Assembly: GCA_964016985.1 (NCBI GenBank)
Contig: OZ024827.1
Location: forward strand, 23,701,275-23,765,274
Length of the DNA: 64,000 bases
Direction of reading: 5' to 3'
Origin: Anodontia alba
Taxonomy: Eukaryota > Mollusca > Bivalvia > Lucinida > Lucinidae
Part shown: in pieces, positions 22,170-33,995 of the stretch
Layout: the number at the start of each line of letters is the position of its first letter
How positions within the stretch are numbered: the first letter of the stretch is position 1
Position numbers and translations under genes: made by a program
The notes under the pieces: model-generated
Seen by the model: the letters and a program-made list of their open reading frames with translations, nothing else
The model's database searches: none
What the model was told of the DNA's origin: nothing

Positions 22170-22445
22170 TTAAATTAACATTGCGTACCCCATAAGTGTC
22201 CATCTGTAAGAACGTCCGTCTGTGTGTCCATACGCGACATTTTGTTTTTTTTCTAATATCTTAAAAAAGCAGCGATTGATATTCATCAGTTTCTGTGGAC
22301 ATATTGATATTAACAGGGTGTACCTACATGAGAGAAAGTAAAGGCTAGCGGCCAATTCTCTCGGAGTTATTGCCCTTTGTAAATGTTTCTCTTTAAGCAA
22401 TTGCTGGAATTTGACCAAACTAGCACAGATAATAATGAAACTACG
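22170..22445 (+). repeat. Second leader copy of the ~170-bp array element
   Basis: gtccgtctgtgtgtccat, ctaatatcttaaaaaagcag, gtgtacctacatgagagaaa, ggagttattgccctttgta and a single partial monomer (aatttgaccaaactagcaca) match 16860-17110. It stops ~50 bp before exon 6. Confidence 0.75.
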
Positions 22446-22493
22446 CATTATAAAGATTTCAGGATGTGAACAGTCAATTTTTCTCTTTTACAG

Positions 22494-22536
22494 CTAATCT
22501 ATCAACTCTTTCAGCAGAAAAAAGCCAGACAGACAA
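22494..22536 (+). CDS. Gene 1 exon 6: short linker of the cytoplasmic tail
   Basis: A very strong polypyrimidine tract (tttttctcttttacag) ends at 22493; donor gtaagt starts at 22537. Phase 1 in, phase 2 out, encoding (A)NLSTLSAEKSQTD(K). The exon's last bases plus the donor are tandemly duplicated just downstream (22525-22575), giving a second ttacag acceptor and second identical donor. The preceding intron is 9.8 kb and filled by a helentron-like tandem array. Confidence 0.75.
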
Positions 22537-22578
22537 GTAAGTAATCATTTACGTTACAGACAAGTAAGTAATCATCTT
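22529..22578 (+). repeat. Tandem duplication spanning the exon 6 donor
   Basis: acagacaagtaagtaatcat occurs at ~22529 and again at ~22556, with acgtt between. It duplicates the exon end, the donor and a cag acceptor-like trinucleotide. Confidence 0.85.
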
Positions 22579-23214
22579 CGTTTTATGCCTATAGCTAGTA
22601 TTGTTACTAATTTCTTTTGTTTGGGGCTAATTAGGGACAGTATTTAAGGGAACCCTCAAATTCAAGTAGAAAGAAGAAAACTTCAATGGTTTAATGAATG
22701 TTTATACACAAAGGGATCAGTATATGCTCCATGTCCTGCGAGCGTGGATGCATGCACACCTTCTGAACATGCTAGCGATTGTGCAGTTTCAAAACAGCTT
22801 TGAATTTTCACATACACTGAGAAGTCAAGGGGTTCCCTTAAATATTTTACCTAGTATACTGGCAACATGTAGTTAATTTATAATTTTATTTCTAGCGTAA
22901 CGGTTTTCATTAGAATGATACACAATATTTGTGCTAGGCGACAATAGCCGAAACATTCTTGTTTGTATATGTATGTAATAATCCGAAATTTATCGAATAA
23001 TATAATCTTTAAACGAAACACAATGGGTAGAAATATGCTATTAAGGTTTTCTTAAGTCTTCGTATGTAGCACTTTGGTGAAATCGGTTACATCGTTATAT
23101 GCATTGTTAATTATTGGTAATTATATTGTTGTTGGTTTGCAGTACTGCAGGTCACACAATTCGATTCTCGGAAAAAATTGTTTTAGTTTTCTTGTGGTTT
23201 GTATTGTTTAGATG
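22579..23214. other. Intron 6 segment: no gene
   Basis: Contains a short inverted pair, gggaaccc (~22648) and ggggttccctt (~22829), about 190 bp apart and flanked by tatttaag / taaatatt, which could mark a decayed MITE. Confidence 0.35.
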
Positions 23215-23440
23215 TTTGGAGCTGTATCGGGGGATAAGGATGAGGTTTCGTGCAAGTAATATCGGTTTAGGCCCCAGTAGTTTTCCCTACTGACCGTTCC
23301 AAGGTTGCACCTCCGTTGTAATTCTTGTTTGTGCGTTTGTGTTTTCATATGTGATTTGTTTTGTCCTTGGTGTCTTCGGAGGGCTGTGCTTCGTGATTGT
23401 GGCATTTCCTTGGTATATTCACTTATATTTACTGGTAGCA
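23215..23440 (+). repeat. R1-distant repeat, copy a
   Basis: ctactgaccgttccaaggtt, tgcgtttgtgttttcatat, ttgtccttggtgtcttcgga and gggctgtgcttcgtgattgt align with 24055-24245 and 62515-62640. Confidence 0.6.
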
Positions 23441-23989
23441 CTAGTGCATATAAGGCTCTTAGCAGAGGTAACAGTTCAATAGTGAACATACTTCTCCACA
23501 AATTAAAACTTGTCTAACACCTCAGAAGATTAAATTAGAATGCAGTCTGAGACTTTAAGTGCACTTTACCGTCACGATGGCTTCCTGCAGTATCATGTTA
23601 TGTAGAATTTAAATCGTCTGAGTCTGGAACTAACTAGGAGCAATATACAAAAACTATTATTATAGATTATAAGAAGATGCGTGTAAAACAGACATTCCAA
23701 CCAATGAGGCGTATATCACTTCTCAACATTTATTAACGAAGAGGCGAGTAATCATCATGGAATAAGAGTATTTTATTTTGGTTATACTGGTGTTCACCAG
23801 GCTTCAGCCTATCAATATATGTCGTCGTGGTCCTGTTTGTGGATTTCTTGTATTCTGGCTTCCGATCGACATTGAACCCCTTGCTTTGTTTCCTTGTTTC
23901 ATTACAGTGTTTGCAAATATATATCTTTTACTATCATGGTTCGCACATGTGGTAAAGGACCCCTATAAGGACTGAATGTATGTTTGTAA

Positions 23990-24250
23990 TTTGGAAATGC
24001 ATCAGAATTAAGGGTGAAATATGGGGCGAATTATACTGATTTAAGCCCCCACCTACCCAGTAGGTCTTCTACTAACCGCTCCAAGACGGCTCCTCTAATG
24101 CAGTTCTTCTTTGTTTGTGCGTCGGTCGTTTAATATGTTGCGTTTGTTTTGCCATTATTTGTTACTCATCTCGCCTTTTCTTGGTTCCCCGGGAAGTGGC
24201 TGTTCTTCGTGATTGTGGCATTTTCTGTTTATTGTCACTTATTTGTTAAA
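23990..24250 (+). repeat. R1-distant repeat, copy b
   Basis: ttctactaaccgctccaaga, cagttcttctttgtttgtgc and gtggctgttcttcgtgattg in the same order as copy a. Confidence 0.6.
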
Positions 24251-25276
24251 AATTATGCAATGTGATATATAAATTGTAAACATATATGTGCGTCCAGTAA
24301 AGATCCAGTCGGACTGCGCTGATACTAAGGCTGGTTGTCTGTCCGCTCGGATGTTTGTATTCTACCAGTTTGATGTGGAATTCTGCTCTGTTTCTTTTCT
24401 CTATGGCGATGGCTTCTTGACTCCTATCTCAGTAGGTACATATATGTTTCCGATCAACCTTAGAACGTTTTGCGGCTACTACGTTATCAGAGCCCAGACC
24501 AGGGAAGGACAGGGGTAACACTTATAACAAAAGAACAAACACACCCTAATTATACATTCTACAGGAAAATAAGATGAAGCTTATTACTATGTGACTCTAT
24601 ACTATTATTACACAATAACGACGCACGCTATCAGATAGAGCGATGGACGTCACTGACCTCATGGCCGAGTCACCGACGTCATGATTAACCCATCATTGCC
24701 ACCGACGTGACTTAATAGGATTGGTTTATAATCTTGGAAAGAGAACTCTAGAATCAAAGTTCACACCACATGAATTATTAAAAACTAGTGTGCAAAGATA
24801 AAAAATGATCCGCCTGCGCAAAATTAAATGTTAAGTCTGTCTCGGCTAGCAATTTTCGTTGAATGATTTCTGACTTAATCTCACATACTAACCTATCCCG
24901 TAACACATCCTGTAGGAAAGTTCCGGTTATAGCCAATGTATAATTTCTTTTAGGTAACTACATCATCATTTTTCTCTCCTTCCTTTTGAAATCGTATTGA
25001 AGAAGTATTCACTAGAACTTTTACCACAATAAAAACATCGTCATTGCACAAGCACACATTAAATGGCTGAGTATAAATACAGCAACAAACCTGTTCGCAA
25101 ATTCTTTGCGTTTGAACTATACACTATCATGATGCAAATGTAAATATACAGTGCATTTTAAATTTTGGATGAAAGCTGGTTTAAAAATAACAATGGAAAA
25201 AAGTAAATAATAGTGGCGCATCATATTGTTTTATAAATATTCAAATTTCTGATGTAAAACTGTGCATTTGTTTCAG
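24250..25276. other. Intron 6 end: CRE-like ACGTCA cluster, no exon
   Basis: Three gacgtca/gacgtga motifs lie within ~70 bp (24647-24712: gacgtcactgacc, ccgacgtcatga, ccgacgtgac). Otherwise AT-rich intron to the exon 7 acceptor. A regulatory role is speculation. Confidence 0.3.
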
Positions 25277-25372
25277 GCTTGAGCAAACACAATATGAAGA
25301 ATTGGATAGTGTAACAGATCATTTGGGCCAATATGTATCATTACATGCCGGTTTAGATCGTCGCCAAACCAG
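25277..25372 (+). CDS. Gene 1 exon 7: ITAM-like tyrosine pair
   Basis: Acceptor tgtttcag ends at 25276; donor gtatca starts at 25373. Phase 2 in and out. It encodes LEQTQ-YEEL-DSVTDHLGQ-YVSL-HAGLDRRQT. The two YxxL motifs are nine residues apart, within the 6-12 spacing of an immunoreceptor tyrosine-based activation motif, and acidic residues around the first tyrosine are usual for Src-family/Syk-type sites. Placing both tyrosines in one exon keeps the pair as one unit. The reading frame runs on beyond the donor into a (CT)n microsatellite, which is not coding. Confidence 0.85.
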
Positions 25373-25442
25373 GTATCAGTTTGCAATTAATCTGTCATTG
25401 TACTGTATTGTATATCTTCAGTTTTTCGTTCTAACACCCTGC

Positions 25443-25444
<2 letters not shown>

Positions 25445-25502
<58 letters not shown>
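25445..25502 (+). repeat. (CT)n microsatellite
   Basis: About 28 uninterrupted CT units starting 73 bp after exon 7. Confidence 0.97.
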
Positions 25503-25503
<1 letters not shown>

Positions 25504-25854
25504 AACAGTATACACAACCTAATCATTTGTTCTCGCTTAAATTAAAAAAAGACGTGGCCCGATATCAGAAGCGTTCTTGTTTAAATAGCACATCACTGTC
25601 GTATAGTCACTCCAAACCTCCATTTTATGCCACCATTTCAAGTAAACCGTATAACAATACCTTAAAACCACCTTAGTCTTTATATTTGATTGCCAAATGT
25701 GTTTGCTAGACTGTATGCTTACGTTACGTCAGTCATTTCATAATCTAGATGGCACAAAGTTTGACTAATGTTACTGATGTTCGGTACGAACAACAGTACA
25801 ACCGTTTCTTGAAGATAAGCTAAAATGTAATCTATTCGTTTGACTGCAAAAGAA

Positions 25855-26225
25855 AGGTAAGAGAAAAAGTCCAGCGAGTGCCAAAATCACAAGCCGCAGC
25901 CCTTCCCAGACACCAGGAAGAAAAGGAGCAGACAAAACCAAACAAGCGCAAATCGAACAAACGTACGAAACGCACTAAGATTAGCTCTCTCTAATCCTCA
26001 AGCGAGGTAATCGCAATGTTAAAATGACTGAAAAACACAGTCAAGAAGAAATTACACAAGGCAAGACTTAAAACAAATCGCCTCGTAGAATAAACCACAA
26101 AGCAACAAAGAGTAAGACTAACACCGGGACCACCGCCTTAGAACGGTCAGTAGAATAAACCACCGTGGGGTGGGGGTAATGGGAGGGCGGGGCATGAGGT
26201 TTAAAGCATTTATACAGCCGGTCCC
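25855..26225 (-). repeat. R1 interspersed repeat, inverted copy
   Basis: ggtaagagaaaaagtccagc, cgcagcccttcccagacacc, acaaacgtacgaaacgcact, tcgcctcgtagaataaacca and accaccgccttagaacggtc, the inverse of the 9.2 and 15.2 kb copies; includes the G-rich end cgtggggtgggggtaatggg. Confidence 0.85.
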
Positions 26226-26835
26226 GGATACAAAAACTTTTTTTTCTCCTTCCACCTGCTTTATTATGTTGTATTAATTGTAATAAATTAAATATTTAAA
26301 ACAAATTGTTCAGATTTACATTAGTTGTTATATATTAGGCAAAGATATGATTGCGTATGATTTTGATATCCCAAAAATGCTACATCACAGATCGATGCGG
26401 TCATATATTAAAACTAGCCGACGACTCATTTTCGTACATATACAAGTTCTGCTTTTGAAAAGACAGTAATATTTTAACATTATTAAATATTGTAAGGCAT
26501 ATTCAGAAGATTTAAAATTGTCAAAAAATAAATCACAGGTTTTCATCTGTTTGTTGTTTTCTCTTCTGTTTCTTAACACATAAACGGAGGCAATGAATGG
26601 ACTAAATATTTATGAAACTACATTGCCGTCTCTAGTGCACTTGAATCTGTTGTTCTCCGAAAATTTGATCAACATTGCCAGTATGTTCAGTCGTATCAAC
26701 AGCTGCAGTAACTTTTGGGATTTGATTCATTGTTGAGGTGTACAAATTCATGAAGTTGAACATTAAGCAGGAAAACAAGGATCGCTACCGATACTTTGAT
26801 GGTTTCACAGTTGAGCATTTCCTACAAGATTGAAT
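26226..26835. other. Intron 7 segment, no clear feature
   Basis: AT-rich sequence; no supported exon or repeat. Confidence 0.25.
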
Positions 26836-26837
26836 CT

Positions 26838-26975
26838 GTGCTAAGCGTAGGCCGATCAGCCTGCAGACCCGCGCAGTCTGAGCAGTCTTTGCAAGGCAAT
26901 CTGTGGGTAGCCAAGGATCCAAAGTGTTGTCAGGCGGACAGCGAAGGCTCTGATCAGCCTGTTAGGCGCACTTGC
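26838..26975. repeat. Partial fold-back repeat of the F2/F3 type
   Basis: gtgctaagcgtaggccgatc, agacccgcgcagtctgagca, agcgaaggctctgatcagcc: inverted related halves with a short spacer. Confidence 0.5.
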
Positions 26976-28155
26976 AGTTTTGTAGGAAATGTTCCTCGAG
27001 TAAATTGTTTTGTGTTTGACGCCAGTTTGACTGGTTAAATAGGTTTATGGCGTCATAAGGCGTTATGTAAATACATACTAAACCTATGTAAAAAGTAAAT
27101 AAGTGAACCCAGGAACTGATACAATCAGATCCACACCAAGTAAGTTCCCAACGTTACCGGGAAAGGCAGACAAATACAGTTAAACAGGCACAAAAAGAAC
27201 GTGTGACAAAAAGAGCTGGTAGCCCTTTCCCAAAAACATGTTAAAAACACTTATATGTTTCAATATCTGTGTATACATTACTTCTTCGATAGACAGTTAA
27301 TTTGTTTACATGAAATACACACTATTTTCTGTATCAACAAAACCAAGTCAGTTGAATAATCTGAAATATGTAAATTCCCATTAAACAGCTAACATATTGG
27401 TATCCATGAAAACATTTTGAAAATCCCTTTAAGCATCACTTTCTTACTCTTTAAATTTGCTTTGACTTAACTTGTATGAATCGTTTTACAAACTCTTTCA
27501 TTTTAATAACACCCTCCACCATTGTTGTTTTTACCTTCAATAACGCATTAGAACAGTGAATAATGGTAGAATCAGTAATGCCTATTAATTTGCAACTGTA
27601 TTCCAACAGGGCATGTCGCTGTACAGTGAAGCAACCATCATATAAAACTTCTAGGACCATGGCCTAAGCCTAACGGTTACTGAGTGACTGTAGGGCTGTC
27701 GTTGTACACAATGTTGTCACAATATCTAACATTGTAAGATTAGATTGCAAGGACGTACGGACCGCATCAAGCGAACAATTGCCTTCGAGCATGCACAAAA
27801 TGGGCAAACTGACATCATCCTGCACATGCACAGTCTCATTTGGGAATTTGTTCTTCGTTGAAACATTCTATAGTATCCAGTATCCAATCTGCGATCAGCG
27901 TAGGCCGGTACCGTATAAAACTCAAACATCTTTCGTATCAACTGTTTTTCACTGTTCTATTTTTTATCGGGCTACTTTTCTTAATTTTTGTTGTTTGATC
28001 AAAGTGTACAATTGCAGTAAACCTTTTTACAAGCATAATTAGTATGTACGAAAAATAACTTTCTTTTTAAATCTTAATTCTGAAATACAAATGTGACAGA
28101 ATGTTTAGTAACATACATTCATACAAAATTTATTTTGAGAGCGTTGTGCAACCGA
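26976..28155. other. Intron 7 middle: no supported feature
   Basis: Short frames on both strands (e.g. 27451-27660 minus) lack recognisable motifs and splice context. gtacgaccgg-like words recur weakly at 27730 and 27900. Nothing assigned. Confidence 0.3.
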
Positions 28156-28512
28156 GCGGTCTGCTCAATGTGTTTGCTGTTTACCCATTATATTGTAGGT
28201 TTTGTCGTGTGCCTTAGCTACAATTTTAGTTTATATGTGAGATTGTGGCTCCAGTAACGTTAAACTTGAACATATACTGTGTGAAAACAAATCTCATTAA
28301 ATTGAACTTTCATTGTCTTTTGAGCTCCGAGTGACAAGAATTGTCACTTTGAGATAACAGTAGTAGTCTGCTCTATGCTTTAGCTGTTTACCCATTATAT
28401 TGTAGGTTTTGTTGCGCGCTACTAAGCTATATCATAGTCTTTTACTGTGAGATTGTGGCTCAAAATAGCCTAAAACTTTAACACTTAGTGTGAAAACAAA
28501 TATGAAATACCC
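28156..28512 (+). repeat. Diverged ~210-bp direct duplication
   Basis: tgtttacccattatattgta-ggttttgt is at ~28178 and ~28385; gtgagattgtggctc at ~28237 and ~28448; gtgtgaaaacaaat at ~28280 and ~28490. Confidence 0.7.
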
Positions 28513-28524
28513 TATCTGACCTGC

Positions 28525-28642
28525 ATTCAGAAGTGCAAGATGATCGTGGGTGTTTTGGCCTGTATCCCTGCTCCTGTTGGCGCTCGTCATTAAGTACAGG
28601 AATCCAGGGCAATATGATCGCTGTTACTTTGCACTTCTGAAC
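28525..28642. mobile_element. Small element with inverted ends cagaagtgcaa/ttgcacttctg
   Basis: attcagaagtgcaagatgat at the left and gttactttgcacttctgaa at the right, ~118 bp in total. Inverted-repeat ends only; no target duplication recognised. Confidence 0.45.
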
Positions 28643-28929
28643 TCAACCCTGTATTAATAAGTGCGTCCAACGGGAACTGTCCCGAACCGAGGTTCGGCGT
28701 GCAGACGCACTACTATAGACTGTGACCAGTGAAATGTGATGGTCCAACAAACGCTTGGGTGGTTCGGTGCTTATCCTGAAAAACAATAAGCATTCCGTGA
28801 TTTGGCAGAGACTATTGACACGTCGGGCATCCAATAATAGCAACAAAACAGCCAATAACGCCAAGTATTCCAATTACAAGGGGTTGAATCACGAGACTTA
28901 AGACGTCAGCTTACAAAATTTGCGATCGC

Positions 28930-29545
28930 GGCCATTTTGAATTTTATTTCCACTTCCAGTTTTATTTCTATCCATTCTCCGTCTATTTACAAGCTAGCAT
29001 GATTCGTGTTGTGCATAAGGAACACTTTGATGTAGATTTTTAGATAGCATATAAACTTTACGCTCTTTTCACGTGATAATCTTAAAAAAACTTCGACACA
29101 GGTAAGCGAACAATAGTATATTGTCGTAGTACCTGTCATCGGCATACACTAGTTTTTTAGTATTCGGAAAGCATGGCCCGCCCGCCCATCGGGGCCCGCG
29201 AAATAGATGCGCTGCCTAAAGCCTCCATGGCAGAGCTGCTAGTAACTAAGCAGGACCCGAATTCATGTGATTGGTGCGGGTAAAAATCCCACAAATTTTG
29301 AGGCAGTGTCTCTGAATTACTATTACTGAAATATTATTAACTTTGATGCTATATCGTAATTCATGCAGTGGATAAGAAGTCAAGCGTGGTCTGAAATCAA
29401 ATTCAGTTAGATCTAGCCAACCCACCTATGAAGCATGTGATGATAATTTGGATGCACGGATATAGATAGCACCTATTAAGTTCATATTAACCTATTTACA
29501 TGCCTAAAAGTGCGACCAGCAACAGCCACTATGTTTTATCGAACC
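28930..29545. other. Intron 7 end: no supported feature
   Basis: Contains a gcccgcccgcccatcggggc GC-rich patch at ~29175 in otherwise AT-rich sequence. Its origin is not recognised. Confidence 0.3.
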
Positions 29546-29716
29546 TCAACGTCAGAAAACGTACAGTCGCACAGACGGACATGTGCGCCCTGTGAATAGT
29601 TAGATCAACCTACGCATTCGCGCAGTCTGGTCAGAATTTTCACTTTGCGCATTCTGGATAGCAAAAATTCGTTGGGTGCTCATGTCAGAAGGTATGTTTT
29701 CCGACGCTGTGGCTTA
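29546..29716. mobile_element. Fold-back MITE F2 abutting exon 8
   Basis: Left arm aacgtcagaaaacgtacagt...cggacatgtgcgccct, right arm gttgggtgctcatgtcagaa-ggtatgttttccgacgctg; core cgcattcgcgcagtctggtc. Ends ~25 bp before the exon 8 acceptor. Confidence 0.75.
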
Positions 29717-29741
29717 ACTGCATTTACGTTTAAATATTTAG

Positions 29742-29815
29742 GAAGGAAAGTAATATCTACGAAGACTTCGATAACAAACAGATGCAAGACCAGTCAAATA
29801 CTGATATAAAAGAAG
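29742..29815 (+). CDS. Gene 1 exon 8: acidic tail segment with YEDF
   Basis: Acceptor aatatttag ends at 29741; donor gtaggt starts at 29816. Phase 2 in, phase 1 out. The 24 codons read KESNIYEDFDNKQMQDQ SNTDIKE. IYEDF fits a YxxPhi (bulky hydrophobic) site, usable either as a phosphotyrosine docking site or for AP-2 endocytosis; which applies cannot be decided here. A fold-back MITE (29546-29716) ends only ~25 bp upstream of the acceptor. Confidence 0.82.
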
Positions 29816-29985
29816 GTAGGTTTTCCTTGAACACGTACATATTCATTCAATAAGGTCTGATCCAAAATACTGACATTTAATCACGTTGTACCTAGGCCTA
29901 GTAAAACATAAATAAAAATGTATATATTATACCGTTACTGCGGATTATTTGCTTAACCCTAGCCCGCTTCAACCGGCTATGCCCT

Positions 29986-30110
29986 TTGCAAACAATGTAG
30001 ACCCAGATCAGTTAACTTCTAAGAAGTCTGGATCTGCTTTTAGAAGCCAATTGATCTGGATCTGCTCTCATTGTCATTTAGTATGTGAATTTGTATCAAC
30101 AACCGTATCA
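29986..30110. mobile_element. Small palindromic MITE family F4
   Basis: tttgcaaacaatgtagaccc-agatcagttaacttct / agaagtctggatctgctttt and agaagccaattgatctggat: nested inverted halves of the gcaaacagtgtagacccagatcag family. Confidence 0.65.
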
Positions 30111-31758
30111 ACAACTTAGATCTAGCAATCTGATTGGCTGGAAAATTTAGAAGTGGGCGTGGCATCTCAAGGTAATCGGATATCTTCCATGCCAAAGAAA
30201 TTATCCGAATCTTATTTTCAATAAATCTAACTTACTTCAATCGAAATCTAAATATAATTGACTGTTCTATTTAGCTATGCAATCGTTTTTGTAGCTCAAG
30301 CGACGACTTCGCTCAAATTAAGATGAAAAGTATGAAATCTATATTTGATATACATTTCATAAGTATGTGTCTCGCACCCCTTGCCCAATCAAACAATTTG
30401 GCATACAACTGTATGTTTTGAATATGACATATTAATATATCGAAATGGCATGTTTGGGCAAGGGTGTGGAGGCGGGTTGAAGGCTTTCAAAAAGCCCAAA
30501 ACCAACAACCGAGCTAAGATCCATGATTAGTAAACTACTAAGGGTTTGGACATATACTGTATCAGTATGCTACACAGGCTATTTTTAAGTTTAGCACACA
30601 TTTTTCGCTGGGTTGAATATGATTTTTAATTTACCTATGAGTTATACCTGAATGAACAGACTGCTTGTAATATTTATATATACATAAAAAAATGTAAACT
30701 TTTGTAATATTTATGTTGGTATAGGTATATGCATTAGTGATGGACAATGTAACTAATTTTGTAAGATACATAGATATTATGCACCAGATATTTGTGCATA
30801 AATCATTTTTTGTTGAACATTTCGGCTGTTATAAGCATAGTTTGGTGTAATTTTGAAAACCTATGAAAAAATTGTTTTAACAAAAAAACAAAAAAAACTC
30901 GACCCCACCCCCTTAGACACGCATTTATTCTATTTGCGTGTCAGATCTAGAAATTTACTACATGCCACTGCATTTGACATAATATGTCTGTTTTTAAGAG
31001 CCAGTCTTATACATGCAAGTCATAGAAGCTGTCAGAAGATTTCAAAAATTATGCGCAAAACCAAAGATAAATTCCGAACTCCTTTATTCAGCATGACAAT
31101 GTCAAATGAAGGTACAAGAAGGGGAAAGAAATCTGAATTTAGTAAACAGTTAAACTGGGACGGAATCACTCATTTCGTCAGTAGATTTAAGTTAGGAAAG
31201 TACTGTATAGTTCCATAAAATGTTTAAAAACTAAATTTGAATCGTAAACAAAGTGACTTAGAATTTAAAATAATTCAGTACCAAACATAACATGTACCTG
31301 TTTTCTAATATGCATATGACAGTGGGTAATATTGGCGCTGTATGAACCTAGGCCTAATTTCAGTGACTTGATTTAAACCACTGTACCGTTTCAACAAAAA
31401 CTTAGCAAAGTGGCTTTGAGTAGACCACAAAGTGTGGGATCTAGTCTTGCTTTGCTCTGTAAACTATATGAACTGCGCTATATGAACTTTGCTCTGTAAA
31501 CTATATGAAAACTCTCCTCTGCGCTATGTGGACTACGCAGGATTAGGCACTCACAGGTGCAGTTAATCGACGCTGAAATATGGAATGCCGCTTAAGTCAG
31601 TGCGGGGTTAGTGTGTATGTGTGTTGGGGGGAGGGGGGTGGGGGTGGAGCGTATGCAACCTTGCAAACTACATAGCTGCATTTAAAGAGATTAATAAAAC
31701 TGAGTCTCCGATTTTTGTTCTTTAATGTGTTCTTTGTTGCTCAAAGACAACCTGTAGA
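30111..31758. other. Intron 8 segment, one uninformative 121-codon frame
   Basis: The frame 30853-31218 (+) starts in an A-rich tract and has no recognised motif, splice borders or repeat in the window. Nearby are a duplication gctctgtaaactatatgaa (31456/31489) and a G-rich patch at ~31625. Not called as a gene. Confidence 0.35.
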
Positions 31759-32825
31759 TTTTTAGCTCACCAGAGCCGACTATTGTGATCACTTCTGTCC
31801 GTCGTCGTCCGTTCACTCGTCGTCCGTCCACACCTTTGGACGACTTCTCCTCTGAAACCTCTGCGCCACTTCTTTTCGAACATCATGTGAAACCTTCTGT
31901 AAAGGGGTGGGGGTGGGTGAAAATTTGTTCAAATGGTCAAGGTCTAGTAATCAATATAGCCGCAATGCCCATATATGGTCAAAATCTTCTTCTCCAAAAC
32001 CAAGAACGCTTTGAGACTGAATCTTGGCATATAATTCGAGGACTCGAGGTCTACCAAAATTGTTCAAATGATGACCGTAGATTGACATTTGACATTTTAA
32101 CGGCAAGGTCAAATTTGCGTCCCTATACATTTATATGGGGAAAATGTTGAAAAGTTATTTTCTCAAAAAGTATTAAAGACTAATGGCTGAAACTTACTAC
32201 GTATGAATAAAGTAGCAAACGTTTTAGTACCAATCAAAACTTTGTCCTCTTGGGTGGTGGGGTTATCGGCACTTGCCCCTGGGCTATATTCATGTAAAAC
32301 TTTCTGTAATTTTTAAATGTCTTCTCTTCTGAAACTGTCTGAGCAATTTTCACTAGATTTCACATGGGGCCTTCTGTCGAAAGGGAATTGACACTTTGTT
32401 TAAATGGCTCCACGCCATTAAACAAGATGGCTGCCATACACATATATGGTAAAGCACTTAAAAATCTTCATCACCAGAACCAAGAAAGCTTTGAGACTGA
32501 ATCTTGGTATACGGCATCGGAATCTCAAGGTCTATCAAATTGTTCAAATGATGACCATAGGTTGACCTTTGACATTTTATGGCAAGGTCAAATGTGCGTC
32601 CCTACACATTTATATAGGAAAAGTGTTGAAAAGTCATTTTCTCAAAATGTATTAAAGACTAATGGCTAAAACTTAAATGTGTGATTAAAGTAGTAAAGTT
32701 TTTTTAGTTACAATCAAAAAATTGTCTCCTGGGGGTTATCTGCCCTTGCCCCTGGGCTATATACATGTTTAAAATTGAGAATTTTTTAATGTCTTCTTCT
32801 CTGAAACTGCTTGAGCAATTTTGAC

Positions 32826-33205
32826 AAGGTGAAGTTAGCTAGCTGTAAAAGTGCTTTAAACTCCCCCCCCCCCCCTCCCCTCCCACGGTGGTTTACTCTA
32901 CTGACCGTTCTAATGCGGTATTCCCGGTGTTAGTCTTACTCTTTGTTGCTTTGTGGTTTATGGTTTATTCTACGAGGCGATTTGTTGTATGTCTTTCCAT
33001 GTGTCATTTTGTTCTTGTGTTTTTCAGTCCTTTTAGTATTGCGATTACCTCGCTTGGGGAAGAGAGAGCTAATCTTAATGCTTTTCGTACGTTTGTTCGA
33101 TTTGTGCTTGTTTGGATTTGTTGGTTTCCTCTTCCTCTTGGGGTCTGGGAAGGACTGCGGTTTGTGATTTAGGCACTCCCTGAACTTTTCTCTTACCTTT
33201 TTTTT
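32826..33205 (+). repeat. R1 repeat inserted in the helentron-like core
   Basis: aggtgaagttagctagctgt, C-run, ctgaccgttctaatgcggt ... ctgaacttttctcttacc, inserted in tgagcaattttgac|cacatggggcc of a core unit. The word tggtttatggtttattct is locally duplicated. Confidence 0.85.
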
Positions 33206-33651
33206 CACATGGGGCCTTCTGTCGAAAGGGTATTGGTAATTGGTATGAATGCTTCCGCGTCATATAACAAGGTGGCTGCCATGCCCATAATGGTAAGAAC
33301 ACTTAAAATTCTTCTTCTGAAACGCCAAGAAAACGTTGAGACCGAATCTTAATATATAACAGTGGGGACTCAAGGTCTACCAAGTTTTTTTTAAATGATG
33401 ATAGTAGGTTGACCTTTGACCTTTTTTACGACAAGGTCAAATATCAACCCCCATATATTTGTATGGGAAATGTTGAAAAGTCATTTTCTCAATATATATT
33501 AAAGGCTAAGAGTAATGATTTACATTTGCAATGATTTAAAATTTGAATGATAAAAGTAGTAATACTCTTTAGTTACTATCAGACTTTTGTCTCCTAGGGG
33601 TTGTCTGTCCTTGCCCCTGGGCTATATACATGTATAAAATTGTGTATTTTA

Positions 33652-33995
33652 AAGGCTCCATATTCCTATAAAATTTTCATTTTTTTATACAAGAAAGGTT
33701 TAATAAATTGACAATAGTATTAATACGCTCGTAAAATGTGGCATCTGACATCCTGAAAAATTTCAGTCTCTCGCTTTTAACTAGATCAAAAATGAAATGA
33801 TTTTTATCGTATCTCTGAATAAATGTTGGCAATAAAAAAGCGATAAAAAAGCTTTTCATTTCAATATCGGGAGACTCACTAAAAATTTACAGGCTGTCAG
33901 GTGCCACATTTTATGATTGTATTAATACAATACATCAATTTATTTAGCCTTTCTTGGATAATAAAATGTCAATTTTTGAGGAATATGGAGCCTGT
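33652..33995. mobile_element. ~340-bp MITE with ~110-bp TIRs, nested in the helentron-like core
   Basis: Left end aggctccatattcctataaa ... tttaataaattgacaatagt ... taaaatgtggcatctgaca; right end is its inverse: tgtcaggtgccacattttat ... cctttcttggat ... gaggaatatggagcct. Long imperfect TIRs, no ORF. Confidence 0.85.

Noticed and set aside
25373..25676. Frame continuing from exon 7 through SLSLSL
   Set aside because: It translates a (CT)n microsatellite after the splice donor.
30853..31218. 121-codon frame in intron 8
   Set aside because: Starts in an A-rich tract, no splice support, no motif, and no counterpart.
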